Shown: piece by piece, positions 11,566 through 25,200 of the stretch
How positions within the stretch are numbered: position 1 is the first letter of the stretch
Layout of the letters: the number at the start of each line of letters is the position of its first letter
Assembly (NCBI GenBank): GCA_013396915.1
Contig: VWZL01002227.1
Coordinates: 326,903-390,902, forward strand
Length of the DNA: 64,000 bases
Direction: 5' to 3'
DNA from: Stercorarius parasiticus
Lineage: Eukaryota; Chordata; Aves; Charadriiformes; Stercorariidae
Notes under the pieces: generated by a model
Told to the model about the DNA's origin: nothing
Seen by the model: the letters and a program-made list of their open reading frames with translations, nothing else
The model's database searches: none
Translations under genes and position numbers: made by a program

Positions 11566-14180
11566 ATTAGCTCCTCATTTTAATGACATGTCTGGAAATG
11601 TGATTCCATCATGGCAGTGGCAACAGCTTTGGCTCCTCATTTTACTTTTCTTTTGTGTCCTCTTTATGCAGTTTTTTTCATTTGTATTGCTCTAGCAAAT
11701 ATACTGAAAATTGGTCAGTGATTGCTAAGGTAACTGCATCTACAGGTTTGGGTTGAGCAAGAAGAGTTTGGAGAACACAGATTATATCAACTAGGGAGCA
11801 TGTTTAGGCAAAAAGAAAATTGTTCTATGAATATAAATGATTTCACTGGGCACCAGACATAAACAAGACTTTATCTCATTGTTGCTGGATTAAAATCTCA
11901 TGTTTTCTCCTACTCCTGTGTGGCATTATTCCTATTTCATGCTATGACTGGTCTTGTGATCAACTGCCTGAATTATTAAATACTCAGTACATGTGTAACT
12001 TTAAGGAACTGAAACAGAGATCAGAAAGGAAATATTCTTTGGTACACCGGTGAACCCTAGCCTAAAAGAGTTTTGGGTTATTCATTATATAAGATTATTT
12101 GTTTATTTTTTAAAAGAGCATGCTTCTACTGAAACATCCAGGAATGTATTTTTGTGTGCTACAGTATACCTGTATTAAGTTTATAAAGCAGTTAGGATGT
12201 ACAGATTCTGTAATTTGGGTTTATATGCATCCACCCATAGTCCCTCATGTGTTTACACATATAGACATGCAAAAAGACAAAATATAAACATCATTATATA
12301 TGTATATTTTGTATATTATGTATTGAAATTATAAACATACTATCTATGTGATTTGACTGATTTTGCCTGCTTTGGGCAGCTATTTTCAGAGGTTTTGTCC
12401 AAGATTACTTGCAAAAATTGTCTTTTGTAGGTTCTCTACTGATAACAAGGGGGAGCTTGCTTCATACCTAACATCTGTCTTGTACCCAGTAAAAGTAAGC
12501 TGAGAAGGATCGTACTCAAATGTACTTAATCAAAAAAATCGAGACCGTTTGACCAATGTAGTTAAAAAACTGGTAAACATTCAATTTCTATGCAATAGTG
12601 TTTCTCTTGATGAGGATCATTCTGGTCTTATACAGATTACTGCAGCTGTTTGGGGCTCAGCCTGACTGTGCTTCTTATTTCTTCATAAGAAGGATTAGTG
12701 GACATACTGGTGGGAACAGCAGAAGCTGCCAGAGCTTGTCTCCATTAGATCAGTCGCTGCTGCAGCTGAGTTAGTATTGGCTCCAGCATGATTTTTTTTA
12801 GAATTCTCTAGTTCAGACACAGGCCAAATGCACACCAATGCTAGAGTTAAAAATAAGAATAAAAATTATACTCACTGCACTGTGTGGTTTTTAAGAGAAT
12901 GACGCTGACATGGATAATTTGACCTTTTCATATAGATGTCTCTTAGAAACCAGAGTTGGCATAGGTGCATCTTCTATGCTTGTGAAATAATATAAGCAAA
13001 TTAATGTACAGAAGAAGCCAGGTAATTCCCTCACTTTCCCAGACTAAAAACAGAGACACAGCCACCCCTGCTTTGTTATGAAATCTCCCTGTTGAAGTGT
13101 ATTTAAGAGCTCTATTAGCATTCTGCACGGAGACTGACAAAGGAGTAAACTATTAAAATAGTGTTTTTACCTGACATCAAAAATTAGTAATTTAAGACCT
13201 GCAACATGGTACTTTTCCTTTCTGAGTCACCAGCTTTCCCTAAAGTGTACTGAATTTATTCAACTGTGATTAGTAATTGTTTCAAAGGAGGAATAATATG
13301 TGCTGGGAATATGCTGTTTTCCCAATATCCAGTGAACTTCTCACTCTTTTCCATTGTAGTCCCTTTGAAATATTTGTCTGAGCAGACTGACTGAGTTATT
13401 GCTCCTCATAAAGCAGGAAGAAAAGAAATTAAAAAGAAAGTTTTCTAGTCTGTTTTTATTTCACGCTTGGATTAATAGAGCAACAAATCACAGTTCATTT
13501 ATTTGTTCCTGTTTCTGCCACAACTGTTGCTTAGTTATTTCAAGTTATCTGTATTTAGTCCACGCTTCAAAGTATGGGGATAATTTCTTATACTTATGAA
13601 TGCATAAACTTAAAAGACCTGCTAACTTCTTTTGAGATTTTGATCTATCTTTACATTTCCCTTCATCAAATAAATATTGAGCCTCCAGCTAATGACTTCA
13701 TGGTCTAAATTGTCTGTTAAAGAAAAGTCTTTCTGATGCTAAAAAAATGATGTGTGGATTTTTTTTTTTTTTTTGGTTTTCACTAGCATTTGAACTTTCA
13801 AATAGTTTCTCATTTTGATTTGTGTTGTGTAAGGTTCAGTGCTAAAGTTTTTGCTAACCAACATGCTTATATTTTTCGGATTCCAGGGGGAACATTTTAT
13901 TATATATGACTTGTCAGAGCAGAGGTTAGAGATATTTTGAAATCCTTCCAATATCCTCTGCTAGGTTTCTAAATGTGAAAGAAAAATTATCAATGTTTTA
14001 AGGGTACAATGAGACCAAAATGATAATGTTATGAAGGCAGCCTATGGCACAGCTGGTCAGAGTGAACCTTTCCCACCATCCTCTTCTTTCATCATCTTGC
14101 TAGGACCATTTTCAGGGAAATCGTTGATGGTCAACCTGAAGGATGCAATCATGAGCGCTATGTATACGTTATTCATCTAA
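11566..14180. other. Non-coding DNA, AT-rich
   Basis: I see no gene. There are low-complexity AT runs around 12285-12350 and a 16-base T run at 13759-13774. The T run is not preceded by any coding-like sequence on the minus strand that would make it a processed-gene tail. Confidence 0.5.
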
Positions 14181-14250
14181 ACATACACATACAATCTTGA
14201 AATATGTTTGTCTAGATGTGTATGTGTGTTTATACATACACATATACATG
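14181..14250. repeat. Degenerate TG/CA/TA-rich microsatellite
   Basis: The segment contains 'acatacacatac' and, further on, 'tgtgtatgtgtgtttatac' followed by 'atacacatatacatg'. The two opposed dinucleotide runs form a small inverted repeat, with arms at 14217-14225 and 14234-14242 around an 8-base loop. Confidence 0.75.
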
Positions 14251-14479
14251 TTTGTAGTCATCACACTGGTGTAAACATAGCTAAAGATGTTTATTTTACA
14301 GACACCAAGCATTGACTGAAAGGAAGTTAACATGAAGAAGGCAGCTCTCTCAGATGTCCTACTAGCATGGATTCACTTTGCAACAATCTCAGTCCAACCC
14401 AAGGAAGTGAAGGTGAACCAGCTCCATGCAAATGCTCTTCAGCAAGGACAACTCTTGGTCACTGCCATCCAGGATACAA

Positions 14480-14552
14480 CCAGAGCAGGATGGGGTTGGA
14501 CGAGATGACCTCCAGAGGTCCTTTCCAATCTCAACCATTCTGTGATGCGATA
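14480..14552 (+). mobile_element. CR1 LINE, extreme 3' tail (plus strand)
   Basis: The sequence reads 'gagcaggatggggttggac', 'gagatgacctccagaggtcc' and 'tttccaatctcaaccattct' before 'gtgat', which is the canonical CR1 3' UTR end. Only some 70 bases are retained. This tail differs from the 'ctaaatgattctgtg' and 'attatcctgtgatcc' tails of the other copies, so it belongs to another subfamily. No convincing CR1 sequence lies upstream of about 14480. Confidence 0.88.
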
Positions 14553-14669
14553 GGTTACATTCTGCATTGAAGACTACTGGCTAAACAATCTTTTTTACAT
14601 AAGAAATAGAGAACACTAATTAGTTACAAACATAGTACCTTCAGACTGATAACAGCATTTACAAGCAAA

Positions 14670-14755
14670 AGCTATGTTATGTTATATCATGTCATATAAT
14701 TTTATTTTAATTATTTTGTATTACATTATAATGCTATGTAATACAATATGTTAAG
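14670..14755. repeat. AT-rich low-complexity tract
   Basis: Degenerate 'tatgt', 'tatat' and 'ttatttta'-type words dominate, with almost no G or C. It looks like simple-sequence DNA without a fixed unit. Confidence 0.65.
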
Positions 14756-17700
14756 AAGCACTGCATTCTGTACAAAGTATTTCAGAGATTGTTTTTAGTA
14801 AATCCAGTAAAAAATCTAGATTGTATCTGGAATCTAGTTAATGAGATTCCTGAAGGCTGTTGGGAGAAGGCAGTTGGGAAATGCATTGAAGCACTCACAA
14901 AGGGAAGAGTAAGTCTTTACCAAATGATCGTTCCTTATATATCTTAGGATACTTTTGTGTTCAGTTTAAGATCTCAGTGTGAAAAGTGTAATTGCCGTAG
15001 TGCATCACTCCTAATCCTCTTAAATTTAGATACCTGTGTTTGAAACTGGTCAGTATTTAGCTGCAGTTCAGCAGAAAAACAGTAGGAATATCACCAGAAA
15101 ACCTATGAATCACTTAGGAGGAAAAGGAGGGAGAAAATATGAAATTTAAATATAAAAGGTGTCTTAGCACAAGAGAGAAACAAACTGGTGTATGACTCTG
15201 GGATTTTGTCTTCTACAAAATATGTGGGCATTTTAATGGCAAGCTATGAAATATGTGTCTACACTAATTTGAAATCATGTCTTGAAATTGATACCTCTGT
15301 TTATGGAATATGTTGGAATATCAGTCATTAAGAAATAGCAGAAAAAAGACTTGCTGTAAAATATGGGAAGGTGTTGGCAACCAAACATCTTAAGAGATGT
15401 GCTGCTACTTTGTTATGAAATATATGAAAAATTTAATACATGCCTGGAATTAAAAAAAATCCAGCTGGAAATTTCAGTGCTGCTGACTATTTCAGGTATG
15501 TCTAGACCACGTGACGACCACGCATGGATTTCTGCTTTGGTTCTGAATGTGTTGATCGGTCTCCTTGACAGTCCAGTTCAAAAGAAACCTGGTAGCTCAG
15601 GTCCTGGAAGCAATTTGCATGACGTTACCTGCGGGGGGTGGCCAAAGCTCTGAACTCTGAGGTTAATTATCTCATGCAGATCATCCGGCTGGCATAGCCC
15701 ATGGTGTTTTCGGTTCTGACACTTCTCAGTCAGAGTTTGCACAATATAAAACTCTCCTTCAGGAATTTTTATTATCATTGTTATTCTTGTTAGTAAGAGA
15801 ATCTGGTGCTCTGAACTGTGGACTTTTTGTGCCAAGTATTGTACAAAATATATAGAACTCTATGGGCTATAAAATAATGTATGTGAATTCTTTAAAAGAA
15901 CTTAGAATTTTTTTTCCTTTTTTATATTAATCTCTGTTTAGCATGACTAGAATGATTTACTTCATTATAGCTCTCATTCCCTTAGAACTGAGGAAACTAA
16001 TAAAACCTGGTCCAGAAATATGATTGATGATATTTTTTGTTCTTTTATGTGATGAATTAAACTTGTAAGATGTTTTACTTTGTCATTCATTTTTTCAGTG
16101 TTTCAAGATAGTACTTCTGCCAAGTTACCCGATAAGAACTTAGATTATTTAGTGGCTGAAGGAATTGATAAAAATGTGAACTATAGATATCTAGAGATAC
16201 GTGTTTCAAATTCCTTTTTTTTTTTTTCTCACACTTGTTGCTACGAAGGCAACACTAATAAAAAAAATCTGAATTGTACAACTTTTCCTTGTTTGTCCTT
16301 GCATTGCAACCACTTGAATGAGGGTGCAGTGGTCAGGGGTACAAGTAAAGGCCATAGACCAAATGAAAACTCTGGCAAGAGACTATGGAAAAGGAAATGC
16401 CAAGATAGCGTCAGCACAGAAAAAAGTGACAGGAGAATTGATATGTTTTCCTGAATTGCTAGCAGGTTTAGTAGTGGGTTAGAAGATGTCAAAACACAGG
16501 AAGAAGAACCTGTATAAACAAGCGTGGAGTCAATTATTAAGACCATGACAGCAGTCTGAGATGAAAGGACAGATCCTGATAAGCCACCAGGATTTAAACA
16601 TTTACTTAAAATTCAAATATTTAAGAACCTGTTAAACTTAAATTTAATAGACTTCCATTCAGGAAGGTCCAGGAATCACAGAGGATACTTACATAACCAG
16701 ATTTAGCTAGCTAGCATGACAGTGAGGATAGCAGTACACAGACTTGACAGATGTGTAGTGTTTGTTGCTAGTTTGGATGTATTTTTGCTGTGGATAAAGC
16801 TATCTTGCATTTTAACAGTTTATTTCCAAAAAGGGCTAATAATGTGTATTCAAAGGCCAGATGTTTCACAGGGAAAAAAAAAAAAACAAAACAAAAAAAC
16901 GTCAAAATAAGGAAGCCACTTGAATGCAAAACAACTGTAGATGGTATCTAGTTGGCTTAAATATAGCTGGAGTACACAGGTGCCTGATACCCATCACATC
17001 TATAGTCAACAATTTTCAGACTGCTTAACTCTTTACATGGCAGCTTTTGTTCGGTGCCTCCCTACTAAGATGGAATATCTCTGGGCTGCTTAAGGGAAGT
17101 CAATGATGACTGCCTAAAAGTTATGGAAATATGCCCTTTAAACCCTGCCAACAAACGGATTGTGATGCGGGATTAGGTATACAGGTACCTGAACTCTAAA
17201 ATCTTTCTAAAATGCTAGCACTATTTGGTTTTTCTTTGAAATAGTGTTTAATAGATAAGAAGTCTGAACAGTAAAAAAGGAATTAGATAACCTTTGACTT
17301 GATTTAGTCTGAGCAGGGTACTGAATCCTCATCTCCAAAACGCTGGAGAATGTTTTGATTCACAGGCGATAGGGTATAGCAGGTGACCCTTTCTTGAAGC
17401 TGGATCATATTACTTCAGTAAACATGCCTGTTTGTTTGGTAGGTTAGTGCTGAGAGAAGAGGAGAAAATGTCCTTATCCATGGCTCTTTGTTCCTTGGTG
17501 GTTTGGGCACTGGTTTAGAACATGGGGAATGGTCAGGCTTAATCTTCCTCTGTATCCTGTCCCCAGGGAGAGTTCCAGACACATTCACCAGACTGCCAGA
17601 AAGCAGAAGTTACCTTCCTCTGGTGGGCTGCTGTTGTTTGAGGAGAATGAGAATGAGAAAGAGGCACCTACATTGACTATTACTGCTCTCTTTGACAGAA

Positions 17701-19179
17701 GCAGAGGTTTAATTGAAGTGGGGGCAATATCATAATCTGGAGACACCTGTGTTCAATGGGGAGAGAGAAACACCTCTATTGGTAAGACAACTTTATTTTC
17801 TGCTGATCTTCAGATTTACTTCAAAATCTCCAATGACTGTTGTAGGAAATTTGAACGGTTGCGTTAGGTGACATGGATCATTCTCTGAAGCCATGCACCT
17901 GCAATTCCAGTTACACATTACCTAAACTGAGTAGGATGGGTTCCACATGCAATTTAATCTGCAACAAACTGAAAAGTAGGCAAATGTTAAACCATTTGAA
18001 AGCATTGATGTGGGCTCCAGCACTGAAATTCCGATATTCCGTATAGCCACTGTCTGCATAATGTTTCGTAAAAATCCTCTTCAGGACACCAAATCTGAAC
18101 ATGTGTTTCTTCACTTAGTTATGACAGGGTTTTGGTCCTGGATTTTCGGCCTCTTATTATAGCTTCCACAGAAACCTCTCTTATCAGCATGTCTTGATTT
18201 AGTTCTTAAGGCTCCTAGAGTTTTCATGGCTAGAATGCAAAGGTTTGTGGTCCAACTATATGATCTAATCAGTCCTTATTCCATACTACCTAAATAGGCA
18301 GTGCAGGTGAGGCAATGTGAGCTTTTATTGTGTCATCTCTTTCCAATCTGAGGGAGTCTGAGCTCCTTCTAAAATGAACTACTATCAAGACATTATGATC
18401 TTGTTAAATAAAGGCTTTGACAGGTAACATGATCAGCTCTTGGCTTGATTGTTTAACTTATCCATGAATCTTAAGCTCCTTAGGGAATGTTAGAATATTC
18501 TCCAGCTCCCTTCTCAACAGAATCCACTCTTGGAGGAGTAGTTACCCACCTGATTGAAGCCCAGCAACTTTGTTTTCCTTTAGCTGCTAATTGCCGTTTT
18601 ATTCATTTGTATATAGAATTTCTGTACTATCCTGATAAAAGCACATCTTTCTGTCTTAGTATTTTTATCTTGGTTTAGGTAGAGTTTCATAAGTTATTAC
18701 TCTTCAAATCTCTTTGAAAGTATGTTTCACTGGGAAATGTGTCTTGTGGGTTGGATTCAAAATGAAACAACGTGCTGTTAATTTTGTACATTTTTACAAG
18801 AATAAATCATGTGAAAAATGATGCTTAGGATTCAGTGGCGTTTCATAAAGCTATGCAGAAGTTGTGAGACTTCAGGAATTAATATATTTATAAGGCAAAA
18901 AGACAATGCAATAGAAAATATTTATGAATTTGTCATATATCAGAAAAGGGAGAGGAAATTTCTAATAAATGAGTCCTCTCCTGGTTTCTGAAAATAGTTT
19001 CTTTCTGTGAAAATAAACTTTATTTCTACAAAATAGGCATCTGTTCTGCTTCTTATGGAAAGTTGTTCATGTGGGTGATCAGCAGACCCTAAACATTGTA
19101 CCAGATTCAACACAAAATAAGAAAATTTAAATGTCATGGAAAGTCCAGGTCTATTTCAGAAATGAAGTAAACGTGTAAA
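14756..19179. other. Non-coding DNA with no named feature
   Basis: I see no recognisable gene. Overlapping open frames on both strands at 16080-16546 have no domain content. An A-rich run with CAAAA units lies near 16871-16895. A word pair, 'aggtgcctg' (16978-16986) then 'tatagtcaacaa' (17001-17012), recurs at 22.3 kb and may mark an unnamed repeat. Confidence 0.5.
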
Positions 19180-19235
19180 TTAGGCATTCAGGGTCCTACC
19201 TCCACTGAAATAAATAACAGATACCTTGACTTGAG
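19180..19235. repeat. Candidate ancient interspersed repeat fragment
   Basis: The words 'cagggtcctacctccactga' and 'aataaataacagatacctt' resemble a diverged form of the dispersed 'gggtcctgctcccattgaag' type motif common in sauropsid DNA. The match is from memory and weak. Confidence 0.25.
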
Positions 19236-22200
19236 TATGAGAGAGGACTTAACCCACTTGTAATCTGGTCAAAAAAACTGGTGTCTGTGATAAAGTGCAG
19301 ACAACCTCAGATTCATTTTTCATTCAGCTGAATTCAAAAAGAACATAATTTGCAAGCAAAATATATGGGAAGAAAGTAACAGTCAAGAGCGTGGAAGATA
19401 AGGAGACTCCTCACATCTATCCAGAAGACTTTTATTAGCCATTTTTTTCTCCTCCTTTTGTTTATTCTCTGATCTCTTAAATAATACTGAATTTGTCTGC
19501 CCACTGCTTGCCTGGTTCACCGTGAGTGTTCTGAGCTGTTTGTTCCTTAGCTGTGTTACATGTGGTTTACAACATTGATTATATTATTGCTGAACATGGT
19601 ACAAAATATAGTATGTCTTCTAGTTATCCAAAATTCATTAGTGTAGAAGGATCCCTAGATCTATTTAATTGTCAGTAGGAGTACAAGACTTTTTCTAAAA
19701 GTGCTGTCTGAACCTTAATTTACTTGACCAACACCTGTGTAATAAAGGTCAGAATCAAGGCAGAGGTTACAATGTAGTATTGCAAATGCAATTTTTTAGC
19801 TTTGTGGCTCTGAGTTCCGCTCACTGCTGGAAGGCTGCCTTCCCTTCCCACTTCCCTCTCGGTTCTTCCTTTTGACAGATCTTCAGGTGTGCAATGGCAA
19901 ATTTAGCAACTGAATATGAAGAACATCCTGAATTCCTGCTTATGTCAAAAGATTGTATTCTCCCGTTAATCTATTTTGCAGAAAATATCTAAAGCCAGGG
20001 ACCAAGACAACGGTTGAAAGAGAATACGTGGGAACTGGCAGACAATGAATTAGCACCCAATTCTTTTGCCAGCCTGAACATTTGGAGTTGTCAACACGCT
20101 AGAACAATGCCAAGACACTGCATGACGTTTAATTGGATTAAACATATAATGATTTCATGGAGAGATAAAGTAGAATAATCCTTTCACTGAATCAGGGGGA
20201 TTCAAATAGTTTACCCTGTTCCTGCAGTATTTCAGGTTATCCTAATAAAGTGCTACAGTAAATACGTTTTTCAGAAAGTAAGTTAGTTTTGGAGGAAGAA
20301 AGAGTTTATAGCACGCGCAACATGAATAACAGTTTTTCCTGCTGTGATATTTTGTGCCTCTGGAGTTGTCATGCATTAAGGAAAACTTATTTCTTCTCTT
20401 GGAGTAAGTCTGGCAACCCTGAAGCAATATAAAAGAATATAAAATGGTAAGGGCCTGAACTGGGAATCTAGATAAGGTATGACTTTTACGTCACAGTTAC
20501 TGCAGGTTACAGTACTTAAAGATTTTGAATGTACTTATGTAGAGATTTACTTTTGATTAAAGAGTTGACATTACAGATTTGTGAGGAAAGTAGCCTATTT
20601 CATGGCTGGGCCTAATTTCACATAATTTTCAATGTTTCAATTTTTGTAACTTTGAACTTTCGTTTATTATAAAATACTGCTAATTTTGCCCAGTTAAAAA
20701 AGGACATATTTTGAATATTGCTTCATATGCTTGAAACACTTTGTTCAAGTAAGTTTCCAACCGAAGTATGTATGTATATCTAAGCTATGATCATGCTTTT
20801 GAAAAGTCTGCTGCAGGCTGCTCTTTGCATCCAAACTACCAGTCTGGTATGTGATACCCGTGATTTGCTTAGTGAGTGTTTAACAATCATCAACTATCAT
20901 GTTTGTTTGATGAATAGTGCATTTAGATAAAAAAAAAAAAGCACTGCTTCACTTAACCCTTCTCTGGATCTTGCTTGGCCTGTGACCAGGCCTCTGTGAA
21001 AAGCCTGGTTTACAATTTAATTTGCAGATGCACATTTTTTTATTCAGCTTTTAAAAATAATGTTATTTAATTAATAATAGTAAATTAGAGTTCATGAAAG
21101 GAATTGCATTCATTTCTTTATTTACCATTTCTATCTTTGATAAGGGATCCCTCATCAAATATCTATCATCACTGTCACTTATTATTAGTCTCAAAGCCTG
21201 AGGCAAAGTCAAATAAATAAAATGCATTAGCACTTTTATCTTTTGGCATTAAAAATAATGAGGAAATAGTAAAACATTAAATTACCTGTTCTCAGTCACA
21301 TGACTAATTCTTAGTCAAGCAAGAACTTGATCCTACTGTTTTTAACAAGATCCCTTCTCACATGGTCCTACTCTCAAGATAAAGATAACTTTAATAATGG
21401 GGTTTTTTATTAATTTCTGCATAATAGTCTTTATCTTCAAATCAGTTGTAATAGATTATTACATTTAAGAGACAAATAATTTGTAAAAGACAATGCTCTC
21501 CACTTTCTCTATAGTATCAAAGTAGAATATAAATTTTGTGGAGCTGTCCCAAAGCACAAATGTAGCTCTTCCTGAAATTAGCTTCACATTATCAGCTTTT
21601 TTTTTCAGAATCTTACCTTTCTATGCAATTTCAATCGATCTTAACTGATATTCTCAGTGTAGTTATAGAACTAACCAGCTCAAAATCATTATTTCTTCTT
21701 CATATATTCTATTGCCAGATCTTGTTTTTTAAAAGTCATATTTTTTCTGTGTGTGCAAGACATTTTACTGTTGCCAAGTTGATGGACTTTAAAACCAGGG
21801 CATTGCTACATTTCAAAGAAAAAAATCACCATCATTTGAAGTCCCAATGATCCCTTTAAGACTTAGGCCTCAGCAATGTATTTATGAGGTACTACACCAG
21901 ACTTCCTCCATTAAAAGATTCATATGTCATTACCGCAGACAGATCTTCTGTCCAGCTGTTGAAGGACCCGATCTCATCAAGATTTAAGGAAGTGATTATT
22001 TGCATACATGGTGAGGAGATGGAGATGTGCAGGTCTGTCAGATGCCTGCTTTATGGGAGAAAGTCACTATGAACTCTTGTATTACAAAGTAAAAGCAGCA
22101 GTCAACAGCACAGGCTGCTGGTGCCAGCTCTGAAACCGAGAGCTTGATTCACTTGCGTAAACCTAAGCATCTAGTGTTATTTGAAACACTTCAGTGCATA

Positions 22201-25200
22201 TATATCAGACATGGTTAACACAGCTGGTGGATGTGACACAGGACTTGCCTTTATGAGCTGGTGGTTGGACAAGCAACCATAGCTTGACTTCTAGATTTAA
22301 GGAACTGCTTTGAGTGTGAGATTCAAGTCTATATTGTAGGTGCCTGGGTGTAAGTGCCCATATTTATATGGAGTTCGTTATAGTCAACAAAGATAGACAT
22401 TATACGTGATCGAGATAGGCTCAATAGGCAACAGAGTACTAACCAATACAGTCAGTGTTATCTGGGGAGTCATTCAGCTCATTTCAGGATGCCATTCATC
22501 CAGGATGAGCTGGATAGCTCTGACTGTGCAGATTAGGTTTTGCTTAATTTACTGGCCTTCAGGTGCCGATCAGCAGTGCAGGCCTCCAGGAGGTCCCCTG
22601 ACAGATCTCTTAGCTGCAGGAAGGTGTCTTAGACTCACTGAGGAACTTCAAATGGGAGTAAACACCTATGTTTAGAAAACTGAAGAGTCGCCTAGATGGC
22701 CACGGACCACAGCAGTCACTAAGACAGCTCACTCACGTGTATTCTGGTGGAGAGAGATGCAGTGTCCAGTGCAGGGTGTGAAGATGCACAACCTAAGCTG
22801 TCAGTGCCATTTTACATCACGGACAAATACAGGTATTAAGACTTAAAGACTCATCTGCCTTTCTGATTTAGTAGCAGGAGCCATCACAAAAGACACCAGA
22901 CACCCTTGTTTTGGTGTTTGAATCCTGACTCTATGCTAACATACCAACGTGGATATGTTTACAATCTGGACATGAATCTGACTTTGCAGAGAAATCAGTT
23001 CCATTTCGTGTCTTTGTGACCCCAAGTGTAAAATGAGATTAGCAAAACTTCCTTCCCAGAAATGCCATAAATTTTAATTAAGTGCTTGGAAAATTATTTG
23101 ATCTCCTTGATTAAAAAACACTGTAGAACCACCTAGGTTTTTATTATTTTGACAGTGATTATTGTCTTTCATATAAAAGACCTTTCTTTTTATAATTAGA
23201 CTGAAGCTTGAAAGGCATCTGATGATAAAATCAGCTTTCAACACGTACGTTTTGAATTTGTTACATTTTCTAAGAGTTATCAAAATTTTCTCCAAGAAAT
23301 CCTAGCCGATTTTAGCTATCCCTTTTCACTGCGTGTGCTTTTTGCATTCTGTAGAGCTCTTGGGCCCCAAACCTACTCAGTCTTTGACTTCTCAGATGAG
23401 TCCTGTCCTGGATGCCTGGGTATATTGTCTAATATGTTATGCATGTACGATAAAGCTGTGTGAAAAACTGGACTTCACTTCAACTTCAACACTTGAGTGT
23501 TCACATTTAATTGCAGTTCCAAGCAAAATTAAATATCTCTAACCGCCTGTGCTATTTTGTCCATCTATTTATTTATCTGATAAAGACTTTGAAATCTCTT
23601 AAAAAGAACTGACTACCACCCTCATGCCCCAAATCATATACTAGATAGGTAAGTGAAATTGTTTTGGTCTTAAAAAAATATAAGATTAGCATTGTAAACA
23701 CTTTAAGTAATTCCTCTTATTTTTTTTAATAGAACATGGATCTAAACATAAATCTGAAGTTTTACACAGATATTATCAAATATGCGTGTTCCTTGTTTTG
23801 AAGACTTCTGGGTCATGGCATACAGTGTTCTGCAATTAGTACCTTTACTGATTATTTAAATTAAATATTGTTTAACAAGAATCACTGCCATCTGTACTTA
23901 TTTCCTCAAAAGGAAATTGTTCGTGAAAGTAAAAGAAAATCAGTTAGGAGAATAAATCTCAGGCACTATATCTTATATCTGAAAGCCCAGGCAAAGAAAA
24001 TGTGAGTGAAACAGGAAGAAGCAGCAGAACTGATCAGGAATCTTTTCCATTTAAAATGCAAACCTATCAAAATTAAAACTTTTTATTTTTTTGAGAAGCC
24101 TTTTTTTTATGAAACTGATGAAAATGTCTACCTATGATAGAATTTTTGGGATAAGTAAAGGTAATCTTGTAGCCTGCTTTTTATGATATTCTACTCAAGG
24201 TACTTGATGTGACTTGATGCAAGATTTCCAACAGAAGTTTTCTAACTACGAAACTGTAGATTTAGATTCTTGTGTTATGTGACACAAGTAACTATTTAAA
24301 CTTGGTTAAACATGGGGGCAAATACCAACAGAAGAAATCAAAAGCTTGCAACTTAAGACATACATTTCAAGGTAAAGTGCCTAAGCTGAAACCACTCCAA
24401 GAAGTCAGTAAGAATAGAGCCTTATATCTACACTGACGACATCCTAATCCCTGGTTTATATTTGGATGGGTGCATCTTCTTCTGCATCTTTCTTAGACTT
24501 AAAAATACGTTTTTCTAAAGCTCTCCACCATTGTGCAGGAGAAGAGAGTAGAAAGGTCTTGCGATCTCAAAATTTTTTGGATGTCAAAACCTTGTCTTTC
24601 ACAAAGGAACCTTTGAAACTGTACTTGAATGAAATATTATTGAGGATCATTTGATATTTTAAAAAATGTCATTAGCTAAAAAACAAAATCAAAAAACCCC
24701 GAAACAAATGTGAGCAATGTGTATGTTTTTTGGATGTGAAAGAATTCACCTGAAAATAATAGGCTGGAGGCCTCAATAATTGGGCAGATCTTGGGCAGGG
24801 TTATGTACATTCCCCTTCTTGGTTACTACAAGAGCTGCAAGATGTCACTGAAGAGAGTCCATGGCTTCATGAAGCTGGCTGGTGGTGAACAGCTGCGTGC
24901 TTCTGTTTCTTTGGTGCCAGCTTGATTCAAATCTTTAATGCCTACCATGTTGAACTTGGTGAACTTGGGTTTTCATACAATGCTTTGCTTTACCCTGGGA
25001 AAAAAACCCTTCTTTTCCCTTTAAGAGGAGTAATGGCAGAATGATTTCATCTCAACTTTTAAAATGAAATTCCAGCTTTGGTCCCATGCTTACGTTGGCC
25101 TGTGGCTGCAAGTGATTGGGCTTTTGTGGTTTTACAGTTTTCCGGCCTTCATAGCTTGCCTTACAGAAGTTTAAGATATCAAGTGTGCTTGGATTTGTTT

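Noticed and set aside
13759..13774. T16 run as possible poly(A) tail of a minus-strand retrocopy
   Set aside because: No coding-like or SINE-like body is recognisable beside it on the minus strand.
16080..16546. Overlapping open frames on both strands (124 and 101 codons)
   Set aside because: Low-complexity and hydrophobic translations, including a Phe run from a poly-T tract; no family resemblance.
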